Origin: Clostridia bacterium | GTDB taxonomy: Bacteria; Bacillota; Clostridia; DSM-8532 | DNA length: 32,990 nt | Assembly: GCA_020047785.1 (NCBI GenBank) | Contig: JAIFNI010000287.1 | Location: 1-32,990, forward strand | Reading direction: 5' to 3' | Shown here: piece after piece, positions 8,135-16,770 of the stretch | How the letters are laid out: each line of letters starts with the position of its first letter | Position numbering within the stretch: position 1 is the first letter of the stretch | The notes under the pieces: generated by a model | Database searches by the model: none | What the model saw: only the letters and a program-made list of their open reading frames with translations | What the model was told of the DNA's origin: nothing | Program-made: the position numbers and the translations under genes

Positions 8135-9496
8135 ATGAGACTGCTTATCATCGGGCATCACCGCATGACAAATCTTGTACGGGTCAGTCTGAAGCGGTTG
8201 CTGCCTGCGATTGAAACCGAAGTGCTTCTGTTGGAGACTGAAGACGCCGCATCAATCAAGGAACGCTTTCGGCAGATGGAGATACGTTTCGACGGCGTTC
8301 TCTTCACGGGCAGAACGCCATACGAACTGCTCAATGGCGCCGTAATTTCGCAGCGGCCATGGTCGTATATCCGGCGCGATGCGGCACAATTGCTTGCCGC
8401 ACTCCTGAAGGCCGGTCGTCTGAACGGCTGGGATCCCGCGCGTGTCAGCATTGATTCCTATGCGCCTGAAGAAGTCAGCGCACTCTGCCGCGAGACAGGA
8501 ATTCCCGTTGATAGTCCCATCACTTATTCCGGAGCGGGTTACCGGGAAGGATTTCTTGATGATCTTACGCGTTTCCATCGGCGAAATGTAGCCTCAGGTC
8601 GCGCGCAGTTCTGCATAACCGGTATATCGAGCGTCTTTGAAGCACTTCAGGCACAAGGCGTGCCTGTGCTTATCCTGGACCCGACGGATGAATCTGTGCG
8701 CGATGCCCTGCATGTGCTTGAACTCAAACGTGAATCCCGGCTGGCGGAGGATCGGCAAATCGTCGTGTTGGCCGTCGAACGGGACCTTCCGGATGAACAT
8801 GCATTGATCCGGGAAAACGAATACCAGATGGCCCTTGAATCGATGGATATTTCCAAGGAGGTCTACCTTTTCGCGCAAAGGGTGCAGGCCGCGGTTGTTG
8901 AAAGGGAGTTGGGTCGGTTCCTGTTGTTTACCACGAAGAATCGGGTGGAGCTGGAAACGGACGGATTTCAATCCTTTTCCCTGCTTCGGGACAAGATTGG
9001 CGTGCGGTTCGGCAGCTTCAGCATCGGTGCGGGATATGGAGAAACAGCCAGAGAAGCGAAATACAACGCGAACCTCGGTCTGCTGAAGGCAAGACGGGCT
9101 GGGGGAGGATGCGCCTTTCTTGTGAAGAGTCCACAGGATATCCGATCCATTGCGTCCTCCCAACCAGAAGACACGTCGGCAAATGCGGCAGGCCAAATTG
9201 ACGGCATCTTTCAAGTGGCGGCTGAAAAGGCATGTGTCAGTCTGAACACCATCATGAAATTGCAGGGACTGATGGATTTTGAACGTCGAAACACCTTTAC
9301 TTCAGCGGAATTGGCCTCCTTGTGCCATATGACGCCACGAAGTGCGAACAGGCTACTTGAAAAATTACTGGAAGCTGGTTACGCACAGATTGTCGGAAGC
9401 AGTGCGCAGACAAAGGCCGGACGACCCTCGAGGGTCGTCCGGCTGACGTTTCGCAAGGAAGAAGCAAATCTGTTTTCAGACCTTGGCAAGGAATAA
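8135..9496 (+). CDS. Uncharacterised regulator: N-terminal sensor-like region, degenerate GGDEF-like segment, C-terminal winged helix
   Basis: 453 aa; RBS ttggagg; SIGAGYGETAREAKYNANLGLLKARRAGGG resembles a GGDEF-derived fold; C-terminus FTSAELASLCHMTPRSANRLLEKLLEAGYAQIVG is HTH-like. Confidence 0.6.
   Translation: MRLLIIGHHRMTNLVRVSLKRLLPAIETEVLLLETEDAASIKERFRQMEIRFDGVLFTGRTPYELLNGAVISQRPWSYIRRDAAQLLAALLKAGRLNGWDPARVSIDSYAPEEVSALCRETGIPVDSPITYSGAGYREGFLDDLTRFHRRNVASGRAQFCITGISSVFEALQAQGVPVLILDPTDESVRDALHVLELKRESRLAEDRQIVVLAVERDLPDEHALIRENEYQMALESMDISKEVYLFAQRVQAAVVERELGRFLLFTTKNRVELETDGFQSFSLLRDKIGVRFGSFSIGAGYGETAREAKYNANLGLLKARRAGGGCAFLVKSPQDIRSIASSQPEDTSANAAGQIDGIFQVAAEKACVSLNTIMKLQGLMDFERRNTFTSAELASLCHMTPRSANRLLEKLLEAGYAQIVGSSAQTKAGRPSRVVRLTFRKEEANLFSDLGKE
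9416..9443. repeat. 28-bp perfect gapless palindrome inside the 3' end of the 8135 gene
   Basis: GCCGGACGACCCTCGAGGGTCGTCCGGC equals its own reverse complement. Confidence 0.95.
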
Positions 9497-11491
9497 TTAT
9501 GTCTGGAAGCGTCGGGTGAGTTCCGACAGTTCCTGGGCCATGACGGAAAGTTGGCGGCTGGAATCGGACATCTCCCGGATCGAGGCGCCCTGCACCTGAA
9601 CCGAAGAAGAGGCTTCTTCGGTTCAGGCTGCGTTTTCCTCCGCAATCGCTAGCATGCCCTGCATGACATCCATGATCTCATCCTTGCTCTTTTTCAACTG
9701 ACGGTTTTCCAAATTGACCGCTCGAATCCGGGAAATGGAATTTGATACATCTTCGCCGATGTGGCGGAAGGTCTCCTCCGTTTTCTTCACACTGTCGAGC
9801 TGCAAAGCCACTTGTCCGGTGACTTCCTCCGAAACACGGACCGAGACCATGGAATGGCCGGACAATTCCTTCACCATGTCGTCGATGGTCTTGGTGGCAT
9901 TCGCCGATTGCTCCGCCAGCTTCCTGATTTCTTCGGCCACGACTGCGAACCCACGGCCTTGTTCACCCGCCCGTGCCGCTTCGATTGCAGCATTGAGCGC
10001 CAGCAGGTTCGTTTGTTCCGCGATGGCGCTGATCAGGTCGCTTGCTTCGCTGATTCTTGTAACGCTGGCATTGGTGCTCCGCGTGACTTCCCCAATCCGA
10101 CGGACGCCGGAAGCGGAGGATTCAGCTGTTCCACGAAGCGCATCAACCGCTCCGAGACCGTCCTGAATGCGCTTCTGCATGCTGTCGGCGGACTTGTCCA
10201 GTTCATCCAGACGAGTCACGTTTGCTTCAATGATGCTCCCCATGTGGGTGGCACCGTTCACACCGGTTTCCGTGGTATGCGCCTGATCGGTCGCACCGGC
10301 GGCAATATCTGATATGGTTCTGGAAATCCCGTCGGAAACACCGAGGATTTGGTCGGACGTAGCCGTAAGTTCTTCCGAAGAGGCAGCCACATGTTCCGCC
10401 AGATCCGCAATGGTGCCGACAAGATCCCTGAATTTCCCGGACATGCGGTTGAACGCTTCCGCCAGCCGTCCGAGTTCATCCTTGCGTTTCAGAAAGGAAG
10501 CCGGGACATCCATGCGAAGATCGCCTTCCGCCAGAACAAGTGCATGGGCTGTCGCTGCCTGAATGGGTTTCGCAATGCCGATTCCGACCGGGATCGAAAT
10601 GCCGATCGCAAGAACAAGCAGGATGAGAGAGGCGATGATGACAGCCAGACGCGTGGCATTCACACCGTAAAATGCTTCATCTCTTGTCAGGGTTACGCAG
10701 ATGCCCCAGGTGGTCCCTTTGATCGGGGCGTATCCCATCAGGTTGTCAACGTCCTGAAACCAATACTCCGCAAATCCGGATTTGCCTGCAAGCATCGCTT
10801 CCACAGCAGTTTGAAAATTCAGGAGCTTCGGGTCCTTCTTGAATTCCTCGACAAGATTGAACTGTTCCTTGACTAGTTTTGTATCCTTGTGCGCCTGAAC
10901 GATTCCCAGGGAGGAAAGAATGAAAGAGAAACTGGTACCGCCCATATTCACATCAGAGATGGCCTCGCTCAGATAGGCCGCATCCCGGGTGGCGCCCATG
11001 ACACCGACTAGCTCTCCCTTGTACTTCACGGGAACGGCAAAAGCCACAACAATGGAACCATCGGTCTTGCTGGCAATCGTATCGGACATGTTGGGGGTGC
11101 CGGCCAATGCCTTCTTGAAGTAGGTACGGTCACCCAGATTTTTCGAGGAACCATCGCTGTATAGCGCCGTACCGTCCGGGCGGATGAAAAAGACCCGGAC
11201 ATATCCGTTTCTCTCCAGTTCCTCCTGCATGGCGGCGGCGCGGTCTTCATCCGGGTTATCCGGATTGGACACACGCGTTCTCCCGGCGATCTGCTCCATG
11301 ATTTTCAATTCCTTGTCGATGATTTCCTGAACAATGCGTCCGCCATCCTTCGCCTTGTTTTCCAGACTGAGGTTCAATGTGTCCGACATCGCCTCACCGG
11401 CTACGTAGGTGGAAGCTGTTCCGAGCAGCAGGCATACGAACAGAATCAATCCACCGAAGATTAGGATGAGTTTCGTGCGAAGTGAACGCAT
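9497..11491 (-). pseudogene. Methyl-accepting chemotaxis protein with a premature TGA near the C-terminus
   Basis: TM-Cache-HAMP-MCP signalling domain ([43 protein letters not shown]). In-frame TGA at 9625-9623 after AEENAA; the same frame continues TEEASSSVQVQGASIREMSDSSRQLSVMAQELSELTRRFQT to TAA at 9499-9497. Confidence 0.88.
9595..9627. repeat. Perfect inverted repeat (14-bp arms, 5-nt loop) containing the premature MCP stop
   Basis: CCTGAACCGAAGAA-gaggc-TTCTTCGGTTCAGG. Confidence 0.95.
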
Positions 11492-11584
11492 GATGGTTCC
11501 CCCCAAATTTTGATTTTGACACGGACTACAGATTATGACTTACCATAAAATGCAAGCGGTCAAACAAAAAAGGAGGCGTGTCGG

Positions 11585-11635
11585 TCAGTCCTGTGTCCGG
11601 CTCAATCCTGTGTTCGGCTCAATACTGTGTCCTGC
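11585..11635 (-). repeat. 17-bp tandem repeat x3 starting at the stop codon of the glycyl-radical enzyme gene
   Basis: Minus strand: GCAGGACACAGTATTGA / GCCGAACACAGGATTGA / GCCGGACACAGGACTGA. Confidence 0.9.
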
Positions 11636-13687
11636 TGAGAATCTCCCGCTGTACGTTTTTTTCAAGGTCCACAAAGCGCGCGCTGAAGCCACCGACTCTG
11701 ACGAACAGATGACCGTATTTCTCAGGTTTTTCCACGGCGCGTGCCAGGTCCTCCCGGTTTACGACAGAAATCATGGCTTGCGTTCCGCCGTTGGCGAAAT
11801 AGGCGCCGACAATCTGCCGGACGAGGGACACGCCGTTTCGGAACAGGTCCGGCGACATCATGATGTTTTGGACCGCGCCGGCGTGGATGCGCGGATCCAG
11901 CTTGACGAGCGAGTTCAGCATGGCCGTCAATCCCATCCTGTCTGTGCCGTTCCATGGATTGTTCGCGTTGGCCATTGGCTCGCCTGCATGGCGGCCATCC
12001 GGGGATGCGGCTGTTTTCATACCCAGGATTGTGTTGGCGCTGTTGTTGATGACCACGACGAGATAGGAATGGAGCCCGACACGTACCGCTTCGTCTCTTG
12101 CTGCGTGGCATACCTGTTCATGTACGCGCATGGCCATCCGATCCGCTTCGGGATGGTCGTTGCCGTATTTCGGAAGAGCCAGCAGAAGACGCTGCAGGTC
12201 CGGACATCCGGCATAATCCGCGTCAAGCGCCGACATCAGGCGTCCGTGCTCCACCTGAGGCAGATCGAACAGTGTTTTTTTTACCGCAAGCAAGCTGTTC
12301 GCGGCATTGATGTTTCCATAGGTCTCGATTGTTCCGCCCAGGTAACGGACACCGCCCGTAAAAAGAGGCAAACCGCGGGAAATGCAATCATCATACAGCA
12401 GGCTCAGAAAAAGGAAAGGAGCGGTCCGTCCGACAACCTCGTACTCGATCTTCTCCTGTTCGGCCAACGCTGCGACAAAGTAGGATACCTGCCGGGCATA
12501 GGCGTCAAAAAAATCGTCGAAGGATGTGAATGAAGCAAGTTCACCGGTCTCCAGGCCGATTTGTCTGCCGGTCAGGGCATCCCGTCCATTTCTCAGGGTG
12601 ATTTCGACTGCCTTCAACAGGTTGATGACTCCGCTCGGTGTGCCGAAACTCCTATGGTCGATGACATATTCCCCGCAACCGAATGGAAGGTACTGAACAG
12701 CCTCCTCCATGGGAAGCCGGAAGGCATTTTGCACTGCCTCGATGTTGACATCATCGTTGTACAGCATCGGAAAGGTCCTGCCTTCCGCGATCACGGAGAG
12801 TGCCTTTTCCATCAGGGATTCATCCATGCCCGCATGCCATCGGAGCGTCAGCTGCGGGTCGGAACCCGGAACAAGCCGGGTCGCCTCCATGGCCAGCAGC
12901 GCGAATGCGTCGGCATTCCGTTCATTTCTGCGCCCGCGCCCGCCCAGAATGATTCTGCCGTTCCATGTGGTGTTCCTTTCGGCGATCAGTCGCCAGAAGG
13001 AGGTGACCATATCCTGCGCTTCCGCTGCTGTGAGACGTTCTTCTTCGAGGTCCCGGGCAAGGTAATCTCCAAGGCAGACATCCATCCGTCCATAGTTCAT
13101 GCTGCCGCTGAGAAGGGCATAGAGCCAGATCAGCTGGATGGCTTCCCTCAGGGTTTGCGGTGTACCCGTCGCGATGTTTCCCAGTGCTGTCGCGACAGCA
13201 TGCAGTCGGGAGCGGGTTTCTGCAGGGAGCAGGATGTTCCCGGCCAGCGCGAGGGATTCATCCGCATAACGTTGACAGACTTCGGACAGCAGATCGAGGG
13301 CGGCCAATGTGCCGGAAAGAAACGTTTCATCAGGGCTTGCTTCCGAGTGGCCCGCACCTTGAAACTGGTTTGCTCGGTTCGCCAGAAGTCAAGCATTTCA
13401 AGGATTTCCTTTTCGCCGGGACCCGTGTCTCCCTGAAGTGCCAGATCACGTCGGACCTCCTCCTCATTGCAGTAATAGCCGAGTCCGCCCGGCTCCGGAC
13501 TGAATCCGACAGGGCTCATGCGGATGCGGCCCGCGAACCCGTCTGTTTCCCGGATCGGCAGCAGGACATGCGGGAGCATTTCCGCCAGGCAGCGAGCTTC
13601 GCGAACGGCGGCAGGTTCACCGGCGCACGCCTGATAAACCCGGGTAAACTGGAGACTGTAACGAAGTGACTGCGCATGCTGGTTCAT
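11619..13687 (-). pseudogene. Glycyl-radical enzyme (pyruvate formate-lyase-like superfamily), frame-disrupted near the N-terminal third
   Basis: Active-site-type YLPFGCGEYVIDH, glycyl-radical motif HLFVRVGGFSARFVDL, MNYGRMDVCLGDYLARDL. N-terminal part (MNQHAQSLRYSLQFTRVYQA...FWRTEQTSFKVRAT) is in another frame from 13687; frames switch at about 13335-13355. Confidence 0.85.
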
Positions 13688-13725
13688 ATCGGATCCTCCG
13701 GTGGATTTGATTTTTCTTTTATATC

Positions 13726-13825
13726 CTGATTGTAGTTTCCACTGTGTATTCTGATTATAGTTTCCACTGTATATACTGATTTTAGTTTCTACCATATATT
13801 CTGATTTTTGTTTCCACTGATCAAT
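13726..13825. repeat. Four tandem 25-bp direct repeats between the GRE and AraC genes
   Basis: ctgattgtagtttccactgtgtatt / ctgattatagtttccactgtatata / ctgattttagtttctaccatatatt / ctgatttttgtttccactgatcaat. Confidence 0.93.
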
Positions 13826-13977
13826 TTTTTGTATATGAATCACATTCCTATCCCGATGATACGACAGGAATCCATGGAATGCTTGTTCCTTTATTGCTGA
13901 AAATTGTGCTATATTGACATCATGGAATTCATCCGGATAAATTGGCGGACTGCTGGAAGCAAAGGAAAATCAGAAAG

Positions 13978-14413
13978 ATGGCCTTCACCCGTACGCGTGT
14001 GCTTCGTGCCCAAGACCTTTTGGATGAAGAAACAGATCTCTTCGACAACATGGTCACGCAAGCGGATTTCTCGTTCGGCACACATGCGCATGACTTTCAT
14101 GAATTGTTTCTGATTGTCCATGGCAGTGCCATGCATCATGTGAACGGAAACTGTCCGGTTGTCCGGAAAGAGCCTGGCCTATCTGTGCAGGGCGTTTCAG
14201 GCCGAACTGGGAAAAACCCCGACCGAGTTTGTGAACAGCCTTCGTTTGAATTATGCCGCAAACATGCTTGCCCAAAGCGATTCGGATGTGCTGACCATCT
14301 CAATGGATGCCGGGTTCGGGAACCTGAGCCACTTTCATCATCTGTTCAAGGCACAATACGGACAAACGCCCCGAACCTACAGGAACGAGCGTCGGAAACG
14401 GTTGCAGCATTAA
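13978..14413 (+). pseudogene. AraC-family regulator with an internal deletion and frameshift
   Basis: N-terminal cupin piece MAFTRTRVLRAQDLLDEE...FSFGTHAHDFHELFLIVHGSAMHHVNGNCPV is followed directly, in another frame, by AraC C-terminal HTH SGKSLAYLCRAFQAELGKTPTEFVNSLRLNYAANMLAQ...AGFGNLSHFHHLFKAQYGQTPRTYRNERR. Confidence 0.85.
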
Positions 14414-15117
14414 GCGGGGCAATGCACGGCGCGTGCCGTCGCCCCCAAATGGCTCATTGCGTCCGCTGTTGCCTTCGGATCGCAGCCCAGCAGCCGGATG
14501 CCTTTTTCAGCTGTGTGGCGGAACATCATCTCCATGTTGTTGTATTGCGGCTGTGACATGTTGACGGCATGAACGCCCGGCATGTCCGACACTTGTTCGA
14601 TGTAGTGGTCTCCCCGTCCGCAAAAGTGCATGGCACCGCCGCCGAAAGCATCATACAGACACTGGTCGTATGGCCGGACGAACTCGGTGAACATGGCGGG
14701 AGACAGATTCATCATGGAATCGTTCCGAATCATGATGTGTCCTTTTTGCAGCCATCCCCAGTGAACGGAGTGTGAGCCGGCCGGAGGCCAGATTTTCTGC
14801 CATTCCCGCAGAAACCGGATGTAGGTTTCCGTGACAAGTGACAGCAGTTCATGCATGAGTTCGGGTTCATCGACCAGCATCAGGAAGAGGTCACTGCCGG
14901 CCAGCAGTTCGCAGATGTCCATCGGGCCCTGCAAATCCGGATGGTAGACATGGACATGCCGTCCGATTTTTGGATACCTGTCGGAAATCTGCCGAAATCT
15001 CCGGCCGACTTCGAAAACCTGATTCCCGCATCTGAAAGCAGGTTGGTCCGTTCCGTGCAAAAACAGGAGAACTCCATACCTTGAGCGCTTCGTTACGGAT
15101 CGGTATGATGATTTCAT
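14410..15117 (-). pseudogene. Uroporphyrinogen-decarboxylase-family protein, N-terminally truncated
   Basis: RYPKIGRHVHVYHPDLQGPMDICELLAGSDLFLMLVDEPELMHELLSLVTETYIRFLREW and MHFCGRGDHYIEQ...GVHAVNMSQPQYNNMEM match this family; the expected N-terminal region is absent and no good RBS is seen. Confidence 0.65.
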
Positions 15118-15175
15118 GAGGGTCGTCCGGTGGTTTGCACGGGGATCCGTGACATCAAATAAGGGGGAAACGGAA

Positions 15176-16492
15176 ATGTTCGACAAGCTTTCCAAGAAGA
15201 ATTACGAGGCACAGGTCGCATCCACCAGGGATCAGCGCATGCAGTGGTGGCGCGATGCCCGGTTCGGCATGTTCATCCATTATGGCCTGTATACCCAGGT
15301 CGGCCGCAATGAATGGGTCATGACGCTGGAAAACATCCCGATCCCGGAATACGAGAAGATGGCGGAGAACTTCTGTCCCAAGCCTGGCGCTCCCCGTGAA
15401 TGGGCGGCTCTTGCGAAGAAGGCCGGCATGAAGTACATGGTCCTCACCACCCGCCATCATGAGGGGTTCAGTCTGTGGGATTCGCGGGTCAACCCCTACA
15501 ATTCCGTGAATTACGGGCCCAAGCGTGATATCGTGCGGGAATTCGTCGATGCCTGCCGGGAATTCGACCTGGGCATCGGCTTTTATTCCTCGCTCATGGA
15601 CTGGCATCATCCGGACGGCTGGCGCTGCGCCTTCGATACGGAAGCCCGCACGCGTTTCAACAAGTACATTCGGGATATGAACACCGAATTGCTGACCCAA
15701 TACGGCAAGATCGACATCCTCTGGTATGATGTGTCGCTTCCGATGGAAAACTGGGAGGGCTGGGATTCGCTCGAACTGAACCAACACATGCGGTCCCTGC
15801 AGCCAAACATCCTCATCAACGATCGCAGCCACCTGCCCGAGGATTTCGGAACCCCTGAGGAGCATATTACGGCAGCCGACCGGGACTGGGAGGCCTGCAT
15901 GACCTTCAACGGCATCAGCTGGGGCTATGTCGACAGCAAACAGGCTGTCCCGTACAGCTACAACGCCCAGCGCATCCTGAAAATGCTTTCCACCTGCACC
16001 AACGGCGGAGGAAACCTGCTTCTGAACATCGGACCCATGCCGGACGGCTCCGTTCCCGAGGAAGCCGTGGCACCGTTGACGGCTGTCGGCGAATGGCTGA
16101 AGGAAAATGGTCAGGCAGTCTATGGCAAGGTGAACAAGTGCAAGGGCTGGACCGACAGGCCGTTTGGCGGTAACGGGGTTTCCGAGGCCACTTCCAGGGG
16201 GAATTCCGTGTACCTTTGGAATTGGATTTGGCCGACCGGCGGAGAAATGGCCATCGGCGGCTATCTGAATGCGCCCAAAGCTGTTCGCCTGTTGAAGGAT
16301 GGAACCCCAATCGATTTCGAGCACAGGGGACACCGGATTCTGCTGAAAAATCTTCCGACGGCTGTACCGGATGCAAATGCCGGGGTCTCGGTCATCGAGA
16401 TGGAATTCGAAGATGCGCCGAAATACCTGTTTGCCAGCTACTATCCGCAGCTGCACGGCGGGACGGATATCACTGGCGGTAGCAGGCTGTAA
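15176..16492 (+). CDS. Alpha-L-fucosidase, GH29
   Basis: WWRDARFGMFIHYGLYTQVGRNEWVM, MVLTTRHHEGFSLWDS, nucleophile region IDILWYDVS, NGGGNLLLNIGPMPDGSVP. RBS aagggggaaa. Confidence 0.93.
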   Translation: MFDKLSKKNYEAQVASTRDQRMQWWRDARFGMFIHYGLYTQVGRNEWVMTLENIPIPEYEKMAENFCPKPGAPREWAALAKKAGMKYMVLTTRHHEGFSLWDSRVNPYNSVNYGPKRDIVREFVDACREFDLGIGFYSSLMDWHHPDGWRCAFDTEARTRFNKYIRDMNTELLTQYGKIDILWYDVSLPMENWEGWDSLELNQHMRSLQPNILINDRSHLPEDFGTPEEHITAADRDWEACMTFNGISWGYVDSKQAVPYSYNAQRILKMLSTCTNGGGNLLLNIGPMPDGSVPEEAVAPLTAVGEWLKENGQAVYGKVNKCKGWTDRPFGGNGVSEATSRGNSVYLWNWIWPTGGEMAIGGYLNAPKAVRLLKDGTPIDFEHRGHRILLKNLPTAVPDANAGVSVIEMEFEDAPKYLFASYYPQLHGGTDITGGSRL

Positions 16493-16606
16493 TCTGCCGG
16501 ACCGAATACCGATGAACGCAATGGAGTCTCCTGACTTGTGTACGTGTAGTATACAGGTTGGGAGATTTCTATTATTTGTGCGAATTATCCGATACAGTAC
16601 AACCTG

Positions 16607-16636
16607 TTGACATACATGTTGTATATATGATAGGAT
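16607..16636 (+). promoter_or_regulatory. Promoter of the GntR-LacI regulator with an overlapping dyad
   Basis: TTGACA (16607-16612), 18-nt spacer, TAGGAT (16631-16636). Dyad ATACA-tgt-TGTAT at 16612-16624. ACAGGTTG (16553-16560) and CAACCTGT (16600-16607) form a second, spaced inverted repeat. Confidence 0.55.
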
Positions 16637-16770
16637 GCACTCAGACAAGAAAATGGTTGCGCCGGTGTAGTCAAGACGATATCATGATGGAAACATGGCA
16701 GATTCGAAGTTGTGCACTGCTTCTGAACAAGGCTGACATGAAGGTTATCGGACCAGAAGGATGTGAAGTT

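Noticed and set aside
7948-8214. Small ORFs QSQSQNQSQ (plus) and LTLTLTLILTL (minus) over the hexamer array; considered a leader peptide for tnaA
   Set aside because: A 6-bp repeat keeps frames open by itself; no Trp codon or TnaC-like feature; the array fits a 5'UTR repeat better.
11535-12533. 332-aa plus-strand ORF
   Set aside because: Antisense to the glycyl-radical enzyme; no motif support.
15155-16648. 497-aa minus-strand ORF
   Set aside because: Antisense to the GH29 fucosidase, which is unambiguous.
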